A model generated the notes under the pieces. It did no database searches and was not told the origin of the DNA. It worked only from the letters and a program-made list of their open reading frames with translations. Below are positions 44,520-53,600 of a stretch of DNA of 64,000 nt, piece after piece (positions within the stretch are counted from its first letter, which is position 1; each line of letters begins with the position of its first letter). The position numbers and the translations under genes were made by a program. Source of the DNA: Flavimaricola marinus (GTDB taxonomy: Bacteria > Pseudomonadota > Alphaproteobacteria > Rhodobacterales > Rhodobacteraceae). The DNA is taken from the NCBI RefSeq assembly GCF_900184895.1, contig NZ_FXZK01000013.1:16723-80722 (forward strand). The letters are read 5' to 3'.

Positions 44520-44988
44520 GATCTATGCTCCTACAGTGATACTGACGGTACATAGCGGCATTATCGCTGAAATTCAAGCTGTCAGGAGGTGCTGAGCCTT
44601 CGTTTCCCATGCTAATCCGTAACGCTGCATTGCTCTGAACGCCGGAAATCCTGATTTTTGGGCCTGAAAAGTCACAGTAGGCGCGTTTTTTGCCGATCGA
44701 GAACATCAGATAAGGTATTGATAGTATGCTAAAGATTGCTGCGGTCGGACTGGGGTTGCCGATATACCTTGCCGATCTTGGACCCCAATCGGCACTGACT
44801 GTATGAAGTCCTTGGGAACCGCGGTGGTGTCGGACCCTTGTCAGTTTCCGCGGTCCAGTTGGCGGTTGGAAAGTGAAAGTGTTCTTCGGGTTTTGTGACT
44901 GACGGATGAGGGCCTTTGGGGTCCCTCAGATGGGTCCGGGCCGGATTCCGGTCTGTCTTTCTCACCAACACTCGAAAGGAGGCCAGCC
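44520..44988. other. Intergenic region before the ArdC-like gene
   Basis: About 470 bases without a supportable gene. It separates the minus-strand RES/Xre pair from the plus-strand backbone module. A ribosome site GAAAGGAGG lies just before the ArdC start. The repeated strings GCCGAT and ACCCCAAT near 44757-44790 form weak dyads. No clear promoter was assigned. Confidence 0.45.
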
Positions 44989-45927
44989 ATGGCCCGATCC
45001 CGCACGCCCAAATTCGATGCCTCCGAGGTCATCACCAACGAAATCATCCGTATCATCGAGCGCGGCGTCCTGCCGTGGCGCAAGCCCTGGACCGCAGGCG
45101 GCAGCGCGCGCCCCCTGCGCGTGTGCGGAGAACCCTACCAGGGAGTGAACAACTTCCTGCTCACCATGCGCACTGTGATGGCGGGCCACGGTTCGCCTTT
45201 CTGGATGACCATTCCCCAGGCCAATGCTTTGGATGCAAAGGTCCGCAAGGGCGAAAAATCCTCTGTCGTTGTCTACTACGGTAAAAGCCGGAAAGACGCC
45301 GGCGATGAGGATGAGCACAGGGAGAACGATGATCGCTCTGAGGAGGCCCGCGTCTTTCGATTCCAGAAATCCTACCGCGTCTTCAACGCCTGCCAGATCG
45401 AGGGCTTGCCCGACAGCTTCTTCCCCGATCCGGAGCCGGCACCCGAACATCCGCCGTCCGAGCCCATCCCGCATATGCAGGCGTTTTTCGACGCCATCGA
45501 CATCACGACCGTCTTCACGGGGACGGAAGCCTACTATCTGCCGCCCGTGGATAAGGTCTTCATGCCATCGATTTCGCGGTTCGAGAACCCGCGGAATTTC
45601 TACGGGGTCTGGGCCCATGAGCTGGCCCATGCCACCAAGGCACGGCATCGGCTGAACCGCGACTACGGCCTCTCGCGCTTCGGCAACACGGCCTATGCCC
45701 GCGAAGAGATCGTCGCCGAGCTGGCCTCGGTGTTCCTTGGCCAGACGCTCGGCTTTACGGCCCATACACTCGAGATGAACGCGGCGTATCTCTACAATTG
45801 GCTACGCGTTCTGCGCTCTGACAAGAATGCGATCTTCAAGCACGCGGCCGACGCGCAGCGCGCCTGCGACTACCTGATCGCACGGTCGGAGGCGGGTAGG
45901 GCAGGGGAGGGCGCCCAGGCCGCCTGA
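44989..45927 (+). CDS. ArdC-like antirestriction protein (ssDNA-binding domain plus zinc metallopeptidase)
   Basis: A 312-residue protein. The N-terminal ArdC domain (DUF1738) starts ASEVITNEIIRIIERGVLPW and carries WRKPW near 30-34 and GVNNFLL near 52-58. The C-terminal zincin-like domain holds HELAH at 210-214 and a likely third ligand in EEIVAELAS near 239-247. On conjugative plasmids ArdC proteins protect incoming single-stranded DNA from restriction. A charged insert near 100-120 (DAGDEDEHRENDDRSEE) is not typical and may be a flexible loop. It opens the plus-strand backbone module. Confidence 0.9.
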   Translation: MARSRTPKFDASEVITNEIIRIIERGVLPWRKPWTAGGSARPLRVCGEPYQGVNNFLLTMRTVMAGHGSPFWMTIPQANALDAKVRKGEKSSVVVYYGKSRKDAGDEDEHRENDDRSEEARVFRFQKSYRVFNACQIEGLPDSFFPDPEPAPEHPPSEPIPHMQAFFDAIDITTVFTGTEAYYLPPVDKVFMPSISRFENPRNFYGVWAHELAHATKARHRLNRDYGLSRFGNTAYAREEIVAELASVFLGQTLGFTAHTLEMNAAYLYNWLRVLRSDKNAIFKHAADAQRACDYLIARSEAGRAGEGAQAA

Positions 45928-45948
45928 GCGGTTTGTGCCAGTAAAGGG

Positions 45949-45960
45949 AAAGCAGGCTTT
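45949..45960 (+). repeat. AAAGCAGGCTTT intergenic motif, copy 1
   Basis: A 12-base dyad (AAAGC AG GCTTT) 22 bases after the ArdC stop and 36 before the DUF3768 start. The same string is at 54891-54902 and 56285-56296, each time between two backbone genes. Confidence 0.6.
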
Positions 45961-45995
45961 GAGGAGGGTGTTTCAACTTCTCAAAGGAGAGCCCC

Positions 45996-46385
45996 ATGTC
46001 CATGACCGTTCAACCCCAGCCAGACCGTCTAGATCCGAGTGTGACCGCAGCGCAGAACGACGCGTTTCGCAGGCTCGCATGCCTTGGAGTACCGCTCGCG
46101 CAGCCCATCCAGGGCCGAATGCATGTCACCCGATCGCTCATGGAGGCGGGGGACGGTTTCATGGCCGAGGCGGTGAATGTCACGGGGGCGTTCGACACGT
46201 TCGAACCCGAGAACGACCCGGAGGGCTGGCATGATTTCGGGGCGGTTGAGATCCGCGGCGAGACCGTGTTCTGGAAAATCGATCTCTATGAGGCCGGGTC
46301 GGACTTCCGCTACGGGGCGGAGACCCCGGATGATCCCGCCACCACCATACGCGTGTTGACCATAATGATGGCGCGCGACTGGTAG
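45996..46385 (+). CDS. DUF3768 protein
   Basis: A 129-residue cytoplasmic protein of unknown function. It matches DUF3768 through QNDAFRRLACLGVPLAQPIQ, NVTGAFDTFEPENDPEGWHD and KIDLYEAGSDFRYGAETPDD. The family occurs on alphaproteobacterial plasmids near ArdC and ParB-like genes, as here. Ribosome site AAAGGAGAG. A strong terminator follows. Confidence 0.8.
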   Translation: MSMTVQPQPDRLDPSVTAAQNDAFRRLACLGVPLAQPIQGRMHVTRSLMEAGDGFMAEAVNVTGAFDTFEPENDPEGWHDFGAVEIRGETVFWKIDLYEAGSDFRYGAETPDDPATTIRVLTIMMARDW

Positions 46386-46423
46386 GGGAGGGGACATTTC
46401 CTCCTGACACCTCAAGAAATGAA

Positions 46424-46460
46424 GGCCCACTGACCCCTAAAAGGGAGAGTGGGCCTTTTG
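46424..46460 (+). terminator. Factor-independent terminator after DUF3768
   Basis: GGCCCACT ... AGTGGGCC, stem of eight bases with an inner ACCCCTAAAAGGGAG loop that can extend the stem, followed by TTTTG. Confidence 0.8.
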
Positions 46461-46540
46461 TCGTGGTGATCCCTGAAGCCGGGGATTGGTCACGCGCGTG
46501 AGTGCGTCGGCCACACCTCACCCACCTGAAAGGATATCCC

Positions 46541-48523
46541 ATGACCACGAATTTTGCCCCTCTCACCATCGCCATCGGCGATCTGGTCCCGCATCCCGCC
46601 AATGTGCGCAGCAACTCTCCAGAAACCTATGATCCCGAGAACATCGCGCATCTGAAAGCCAGCATCGCTGTGCTGGGCCTGCTCCAGCCGCTCCTGGTCC
46701 AGAAGCTCGACGGCAAATATGCTGTTCTCGCCGGGGGCCGACGCCATGCCGCGCTGAAGGAGCTGGTCGCGGACAAGAGCGAGAAGGGGTTCACCGCGAA
46801 AACCAAGGTCGACTGCCGCCTCGTGCCCGAGGATTGCGACGTCACCACGGCGCTGTCGCTCGCCGAGAACATCACGCAAGCGCCGATGAATGCCATCGAC
46901 GAATTCGAGGCTTTTGCGCGGATGATGGAGGTCGACGGTCAGACGCCCGAGACCATCGCCAAGACCTTCGGCACCACGATCGCCGCCGTGAAAGGCCGCT
47001 TGCGCTACGGCCTCATTCATCCCGACATCCGCGCCGCGGCACGGGCCAAAACAATCACGCTCGACACGATGAAGGCCTTTGCTGAGCACCCGAGCCAGGA
47101 GGTGCAGAAGGAGGTCTATGAGGCGCTGACCAAGGAAGACAGCTACCTGCAGGCCTATACTGTCCGTCAGGCGCTCAAATCCCGCGGGGTGCAGGTCAGC
47201 GACGATATCGGGGCCTTCGTGCGCGAGGACTACGAGGCCCGCGGCGGCACCATCGCGGCTGATCTTCTGGACGAGCATTCGGTGCTGGAAGATGCCGCGC
47301 TAGTCGAGACCATCCTGCTCGAGAAACTCGGGGCTGCCGCTGAGCAGGCCCGCGCAAAACTGGGCTTTGCCTGGGCAGATGCGATGGTGCGCTATGATTA
47401 CGCAACCATGGCCGACTATGGCCGTGTCTATCCCGGCCCGATCGAACCTGATGAAGCTGCCCAGAAGCGCGTGGATGAAATCACCGCCGAACTTGAGAAA
47501 TTGCAGCTCGAGATGGAGGATGAGGGGCTCGAGGACGGTGCCTACAACGCGCTTTGCGACCGCGTGGACACCTTGGAAGAGGAAGCCCGCGACCTGCAGG
47601 AGGCCTACAGCACCGAGGACCTCGCCCGTGCAGGTGTGATCGCGTCGTGGCAGGGTGGGCAGATCACGCTCCATGTTGGCCTCGTCCGCCCGGAGGACAC
47701 CGTGAAAGAGGAGGGCGCGCGCGGCTCCTCGGCCAACCCGACCGGAGAGGAGGCCCCGGACGCCGGCGAAATCACCTATCCGACCTCATTGGCTGAGGAT
47801 CTCAAGACCGAGCGGGCCATGGCCCTGGGCGCCGCAATGACGATGCATCCCGAGGCCACGCTCGATCTGACGCTGTTCAAGCTGGTGAGCGATGTTCTGG
47901 CCAGCGGCATGAGTGTCACGCAGGCGATCAAGATCGATGCCCGCAAGGAATACCGCAGCCATGCCAAGATGGACGAGATCGACGAGACCTCGCTTGAGCA
48001 GCTAGCGGCGGCGCATGATGCGCTTGATCTGTCCTGGCTCGATGACGCCCGTTCGCCCGCCGATCAGTTCGCGGCGTTTCGTGCGCTCAATGCAAGGGAG
48101 AAGGCCAAGCTCGTGGCCTATGCCACGGCCAGCACCACGCAGTCCTGCTTCGCGCGGGACCGCCAGCGCGACAGCATGATGCATGACTTCGAGATCGAGA
48201 TCATGCCCGACATTCGCGCCCACTGGACGCCGAACGCGGCACTCTTCAATCGCTTCAAAAAGGCCTGGCTGCTGAAGATCCTCGGCGAGGATCTGGGTCT
48301 GGCCCAGGAGGCGGTGACGCTGGCGTCGTCGAGCAAGAAAGAGATCGTCGCCTTCTGCGACAAGCTCTTTGCCGAGCCCTTCGCCACACTCACGGACGCG
48401 CAGCGCGCTGCCGTGGCCGCCTGGTGCCCGCCGATGATGCAGACCGCCGGTGTCGCCTTTGATGAGGCGGAGCCCGCTGCGGAAACCCCGGAGCCTGACA
48501 ACGAGGTCGGGCAAGCGGCCTGA
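46541..48523 (+). CDS. ParB/RepB/Spo0J-family protein (long plasmid type)
   Basis: A 660-residue protein. The ParB N-terminal nuclease-like domain covers residues 5-110, with IAIGDLVPHPANVRSNSPET, VLGLLQPLLVQKL, GGRRHAALKEL and SLAENITQAPMNAIDEFEAF. A helix-turn-helix follows near 135-155 (ETIAKTFGTTIAAVKGRLRY). The long C-terminal part includes an acidic coiled-coil-like segment (ITAELEKLQLEMEDEGLEDG). It is twice the length of partition ParB and is not next to a ParA, so a role in gene control or plasmid transfer is more likely than segregation. Confidence 0.87.
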   Translation: MTTNFAPLTIAIGDLVPHPANVRSNSPETYDPENIAHLKASIAVLGLLQPLLVQKLDGKYAVLAGGRRHAALKELVADKSEKGFTAKTKVDCRLVPEDCDVTTALSLAENITQAPMNAIDEFEAFARMMEVDGQTPETIAKTFGTTIAAVKGRLRYGLIHPDIRAAARAKTITLDTMKAFAEHPSQEVQKEVYEALTKEDSYLQAYTVRQALKSRGVQVSDDIGAFVREDYEARGGTIAADLLDEHSVLEDAALVETILLEKLGAAAEQARAKLGFAWADAMVRYDYATMADYGRVYPGPIEPDEAAQKRVDEITAELEKLQLEMEDEGLEDGAYNALCDRVDTLEEEARDLQEAYSTEDLARAGVIASWQGGQITLHVGLVRPEDTVKEEGARGSSANPTGEEAPDAGEITYPTSLAEDLKTERAMALGAAMTMHPEATLDLTLFKLVSDVLASGMSVTQAIKIDARKEYRSHAKMDEIDETSLEQLAAAHDALDLSWLDDARSPADQFAAFRALNAREKAKLVAYATASTTQSCFARDRQRDSMMHDFEIEIMPDIRAHWTPNAALFNRFKKAWLLKILGEDLGLAQEAVTLASSSKKEIVAFCDKLFAEPFATLTDAQRAAVAAWCPPMMQTAGVAFDEAEPAAETPEPDNEVGQAA

Positions 48524-48598
48524 GGCCTTACGCGACCCGCGCGTGGACCACGCCGCCCGCGCGGGTCGACCCTCCCACACCCAACGGAAAGACTTCCC

Positions 48599-49192
48599 AT
48601 GGCTATTCTCAAGTTCTCTGCGTCCGCTGTCGCGGCGCAAATCGCACATGCGCGCGCCTGCAAGACCTTCCTGCCCAACTGGAACGGGCCCGTGGACAGG
48701 CCCGCCCTGATCCTCATCGTCGGCAATGGTGTGCATCTGCGCTCAAACGGGATCGATGGCACGACCACCAGAATCGTCACCACCGAACAGGCCGATCCCT
48801 CCTTCGCCTTTGCCGACGGCATGAACCCGTTTCGGGACACCGACTGGATGGCGCAGCGCCGCATGGCGTTTCGCGATCTGACCGGCCAGTTCTACACGGA
48901 CATCCTCGACGATGTGCAGGTGCTCATCGACCGGGGGCGGGGGGCCATCCGGCTCGCCACCGATGGCCACAGTATCCGCGTCTTCGTGCGCCGGGCCTCG
49001 GACTATCTCATCGGCGGGACCTACGAGGTGCCCTCGGGCCTCGGCGGCACCTTCCGGGTCATTCTCAAGGATGCCTGCGACACCTTCGCGATCGTGCAGA
49101 ACTGCGGCAATTGCGAGGATTTCGACGCCATGCAGCCCTATCGCGTGCCGCTGGATACGCTGATGGAAATCGATGACCGGAGGGCGGCGTGA
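48599..49192 (+). CDS. Conserved plasmid protein of unknown function
   Basis: A 197-residue soluble protein. No domain was recognised. It has no signal peptide or membrane segment. Notable stretches are KTFLPNWNGPVDRPALILIV near the N terminus and VQNCGNCEDFDAMQPYRVPL near the C terminus. It overlaps the next gene by one base (TGATG), so the two are translated together and probably act together. Confidence 0.75.
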   Translation: MAILKFSASAVAAQIAHARACKTFLPNWNGPVDRPALILIVGNGVHLRSNGIDGTTTRIVTTEQADPSFAFADGMNPFRDTDWMAQRRMAFRDLTGQFYTDILDDVQVLIDRGRGAIRLATDGHSIRVFVRRASDYLIGGTYEVPSGLGGTFRVILKDACDTFAIVQNCGNCEDFDAMQPYRVPLDTLMEIDDRRAA

Positions 49193-49848
49193 TGGGTTGG
49201 CTCTTCTACACCGACGGCCGCGTCCAGACCTACGCGGATGAGAAAGCGGAGATTGCCCGGCTTTGCACTTTTGAGGGCGACAGGCGCAAAACCGAACTGG
49301 TGAAAGCCTGCAAGGTCGGCTCCACTTGGTATGCGGCGGCAAAGGTCACCAATTTTGACGGCACCCCTGTCGAGGACACGACCTATATCACCGATCCTGA
49401 CGGCTCGATCACCTTCGGCGCTGTCTTCCTCACCCGATACGATGACGGCTGCTGGGGCTACAAAGACATGGAGGAAAGCGCAGGACCAGTCGAATCTCGC
49501 GCACCACTGAGCCTGTTGGCCCTGCTGTCCGAGCTGAAAGACCCAGACAGCTACGCCCAGGACTGGCGTCAGCGTTGCCGGGACTGGGCTGCGATCCCGG
49601 ACTACGAGGAAGGCGACAAGATCAGGCTCGCCACGCCCGTGACGCTCACCGATGGCAGCACCTGCCAGATCGTCACCGCGACGCACTACAGACGGGGGCG
49701 GCAAAAACGCCGCTGCTACCGCATCGAGGAAACCGGCGGGCTCGTGCGGCTCTCAAGGGCCTCGCTTGCGGGCTCGGAGCTGCTCAGTTCCGCGAAGGGT
49801 GCGGCCAGTCCTGTGCTGGCGGAGTATCTCGCGGGGCAGGGTGGCTGA
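49192..49848 (+). CDS. Conserved plasmid protein, DUF6927-like
   Basis: A 218-residue soluble protein beginning MGWLFYTDGRVQTYADEKAE. It is probably of the DUF6927 group on the basis of this start and of GTPVEDTTYITDPDGSITFG, but that is from memory. The function is unknown. ATG at 49192 is chosen over GTG at 49189 since it overlaps the previous stop. No terminator was seen after it. Confidence 0.72.
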   Translation: MGWLFYTDGRVQTYADEKAEIARLCTFEGDRRKTELVKACKVGSTWYAAAKVTNFDGTPVEDTTYITDPDGSITFGAVFLTRYDDGCWGYKDMEESAGPVESRAPLSLLALLSELKDPDSYAQDWRQRCRDWAAIPDYEEGDKIRLATPVTLTDGSTCQIVTATHYRRGRQKRRCYRIEETGGLVRLSRASLAGSELLSSAKGAASPVLAEYLAGQGG

Positions 49849-49952
49849 GTTTCCCGCTGAGACAACACCACGGGACTACGCGCGCACATACTGCCGACTT
49901 GAATTCGTATCTCAAATGAGATACACCACTCCCATCAACTGGAGGACCATCC

Positions 49953-50252
49953 ATGCCTGCCCAAACATCCATGCTTCATGTCCGTGTTGACGATCAGCTG
50001 AAAGCACAGGCTTCGGACGCACTTGCGGGCGTCGGTCTGACGCTCTCCGACGCGGTGCGTATTCTTCTGACCCGCGTGGCCGCAGAAGGCGGATTGCCTG
50101 CCGGTTTGACCGCTGATCCGGATGCCTATGACGCCTGGTTCCGGGCGAAGGTACAGGAAGCGCTGGACGATCCAAGGCCCACAACGCCCCATGCCAAGGC
50201 GATGCAAGACGCTCAGGCATTGATTGACGGGAAGCGCCTTGCCAAATCTTGA
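49953..50252 (+). CDS. RelB/DinJ-family antitoxin
   Basis: A 99-residue protein. The ribbon-helix-helix domain is MLHVRVDDQLKAQASDALAG, then VGLTLSDAVRILLTRVAAEG, the typical RelB/DinJ pattern. The tail would bind the toxin. The toxin gene starts inside its 3' end. Ribosome site GGAGG upstream. Confidence 0.9.
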   Translation: MPAQTSMLHVRVDDQLKAQASDALAGVGLTLSDAVRILLTRVAAEGGLPAGLTADPDAYDAWFRAKVQEALDDPRPTTPHAKAMQDAQALIDGKRLAKS

Positions 50253-50514
50253 ATGGAAAGCCACGGCAATCGCCGACTTGCTGGCAATCATTGACTACAT
50301 CTCTGACGACAACCCGGATGCCGCTCAAGTTCTCAAAGATGAGATTGAACACAAGACGTCCCTGCTTCCAGAACGCCCTCAAATGTATCGTGCGGGCCGT
50401 GTCGATGGGACCCGGGAGATGGTTATTCGACCGAACTACATCGTAGTTTATGCTGAAAGCCCTGAGATGGTGACCATTTTGCGCGTACTTCATGCTGCGC
50501 AGCAGTGGCCATGA
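50239..50514 (+). CDS. RelE/ParE-family toxin
   Basis: A 91-residue toxin, starting at a TTG (50239) that follows GGGAAG. It reads MPNLEWKATAIADLLAIIDY, ISDDNPDAA, then MYRAGRVDGTREMVIRPNYI and VTILRVLHAAQQWP, the family layout. It overlaps the antitoxin by 14 bases. No ATG exists before Glu/Trp of LEW, so a TTG start is likely, perhaps to keep toxin levels low. A terminator follows. Confidence 0.87.
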   Translation: MPNLEWKATAIADLLAIIDYISDDNPDAAQVLKDEIEHKTSLLPERPQMYRAGRVDGTREMVIRPNYIVVYAESPEMVTILRVLHAAQQWP

Positions 50515-50543
50515 TCGGCGTGCAGGCCCCCCGCTAAGAAATT

Positions 50544-50582
50544 GCCCGCTCTACGCCTTCAAAGTGTAGAGCGGGCTTTTTG
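50544..50582 (+). terminator. Factor-independent terminator after the RelBE-type pair
   Basis: GCCCGCTCTAC, loop, GTAGAGCGGGC, then TTTTTGT. A perfect 11-base stem. Confidence 0.9.
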
Positions 50583-50621
50583 TCCTTTGGAACTCAGACC
50601 CTGATCCAAAGGAAAATCCCC

Positions 50622-53600
50622 ATGACCAAGCCTAATCCGGCAAACCCGGCATTCCCAATCTCCGACGCCAACCTCGCCTCTGCCCTCGCGCAGATCGGCG
50701 CGGAGGTCGACCACCAGCCCCTGCGCAGTTCAGCGCTCGCGCGTATCATGCGCGAGACGTTCCATGGCAGCGATGCCGGCGGTGCCTGGGACTGGCGCAT
50801 GGCATATGACCTGATGCAGGCCGCGGCTGTCCAGGTGCTGCTGCGTGGGGAAGGTGCTTCAGGTGGCATCGCCGCTGCAAAGCTGCTTGCCTCACGGCTG
50901 CTGACGGAAACCCGCCGCTCCGAGCAGCAGATCCGGCTGCAGCAGTTTTCCACGCCGTTGCCATTTGCGGCCCTGACGTTGCGGGCCGTTGCGATCCGCA
51001 AGGGCGAGACCGTGCTGGAGCCCTCGGCGGGCACCGGTGCTCTCGCTGCGTTCGCGTCACGGGCTGGTGCCACACTTCTGCTCAACGAGATCGAGCCCTT
51101 TCGCCAGCGCCTCCTGCGCGCGGTTTTCGGCGGCGAGGTCACAGGCCATGACGGCGAGCATATCGATGATCTGCTGCAAACGCCGGTTCTACCCGACGTC
51201 GTGGTGATGAACCCGCCCTTCGCTTCGTCGGTCGATCGCTCTCGCGACAAGCACATCGCCGCCAAGCATCTCATCGCGGCCGCGAAGCGTCTCGCGCCCG
51301 GTGGCCGGCTGGTGGCGATCATGCCGCCTGGGTTTAGCCCGGAGTGTGATGCCGCGCATTGGTCCCGCGCCTGTGGAATCCTGACACCGCGACTGGCGCT
51401 CACGATGCCGGGGCAGGTCTACCGCAAGCTTGGCACCTCTGTCGAAACCCAGCTGATGGTCTTCGACAAGGTGCAGGAGGACGGCGAAATGATCCGCGTC
51501 CCTGTGCGGGATCTGGATGAAGCCTTGGCATATGTTGATGCTGTGGCCTCAACCCGGACCGAGATGCGCCCCGTACAACAGGCAGCGGCGATCCCTAACG
51601 GGCGGCCGACCGCTCCATCCTCTGCTCCGCGCAAGACCGCCGCTGCGCCTGTTGCCGCTTCCAAACCCCAGGCCAATGCCGTCCGCCCGCTCAGCTTCAC
51701 AAGCTTTGAGGCCCCCCGTGATAACACGCCCATCTCGGACATTTATGCGCGCTACCGTCCGCAGCGGATCGAGATCGCGGGTGCGCAGGAACATCCCACG
51801 CCGCTCGTTGAAAGCATCGCCATGGCCTCGGTTGCCCCGCCCATACCCTTAAACACGGGCAGTGATGACTTGCGCCTGCCCGCCCGGTTGATCGAGGAGG
51901 GACATCTCTCCGAGGCGCAGCTCGAGACCATCATCATGGCCAATGATGCCCATGGGCGCAACTTGCCGGGGCGTTTTACCATCGATGACGACCAGACAAA
52001 GCTGACGCGTGCCGTTGATGACCCGCATGCGTGTCCCTATCGCCTCGGGTATTTCCTCGGCGACGGCACCGGTTGCGGCAAGGGGCGCGAATGCGCGGGG
52101 CTGATCCTTGTCAACTGGCTTTCCGGGCGCAGGAAGGCGATCTGGGTTTCCAAATCCGCCACGCTTATCGAGGACGCCATCCGCGACTGGACCGATCTCG
52201 GCGGCTCGCCCGCCGACATCCAGCCGCTCTCCAAATGGAAACCGGACCAGCCCGTCCCTATGGGTGACGGCATCCTCTTCGTCACCTACGCCACGCTGCG
52301 GTCCGCGGGCAAATGCGGCACCACGCGACTGAGCCAGATCCTCGACTGGATGGGCGAAGACTTTGAAGGCGTACTGGCCTTTGATGAGGCCCATGCCATG
52401 CAGAACGCGGCCGGGTCCGAGCAGGGCAGGGGGGTCAAACCCTCCCAGCAGGGCCTTGCTGGCCTGCGGCTGCAACTGGCAGCACCCCGCGCTCGCGTCT
52501 TCTACATCTCGGCCACGGGTGCCACGAGCGTGCACAACCTGGCCTATGCCGCGCGTCTCGGTCTCTGGGGGCAGGGGCCCGAATACCCCTTTCCGAGCCG
52601 CGAGAGCTTCGTTTCTGCGATGGAAGCCGGCGGTGTCGCTGCCATGGAGGTGGTCGCGCGCGATCTCAAGACGCTCGGGCTCTACACGGCGCGTGCCCTC
52701 AGTTTTGATGGAGTGGAGTATGACGTGCTCGAACACGCGCTCACTCCGGCCCAGATCGAGATCTACGACGCATACGCAGGTGCGTTTCGGACGATCCACC
52801 ACAATCTCGAAGCCGCGTTGACTGCGACCGGCGTCAACGATGCCTCGGGCGAGACCAATGCCTCGGCCGCACGCGCCTCGGCCAAGTCCCGCTTCGAGAG
52901 TACCAAGCAGCGCTTCTTCAACCATCTCCTGATGGGCATGAAAGCCCCGACCGTCATCCGCGCCATTGAGGACGACCTGGCAACGGGCCACGCGTGCGTC
53001 ATCCAGGTGGTTTCGACAGGCGAGAGCCTGCTGAAACGCCGGCTTGAAACGATGGACCCCGACGACGAGCTCGTCGTGGGTGTCCTGACGCCGCGCGACT
53101 ATGTTCTGGGCTACCTCGAACAGGCCTTCCCGATCCACGCGCAAAAGCTCGTGGAAATCGACGGCAATATGCTGGCGGAACCTTTGCGGGATGAGACCGG
53201 GGCGCTGGTTGTCTCGCGCGAGGCGCTCGCCCTGCGTGACGCGGCCATGACGGAGTTGATGACGCTGGCTCCGATCCCTTCGGCGCTCGATCAGATCCTC
53301 TGGGCTTTTGGCGACGAGGCCGTCTCTGAAGTCACGGGTCGGTCCATCCGGCCCCTCAAGACCGCCGACGGCCATCTATTCATCGAGAAGCGCAGCCTCA
53401 GCAGTAATTCCTCCGAGACCCAGGCCTTCATGGACGGAGAGAAGGATATCCTGATCTTTTCTGACGCGGGCGGCACGGGCCGGTCCTATCACGCGGCGCA
53501 AACGGCCAAGAACCAGAAGCGGCGGCGGCACTACCTGCTGGAGCCCGGCTGGCGCGCGGACGCGGCCATCCAGGGGCTGGGCCGCACACATCGCTCTGCC

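Noticed and set aside
51849..53375. A 508-codon minus-strand open frame inside the methyltransferase-helicase gene
   Set aside because: No recognisable domain; the sense frame carries helicase motifs through the same region.
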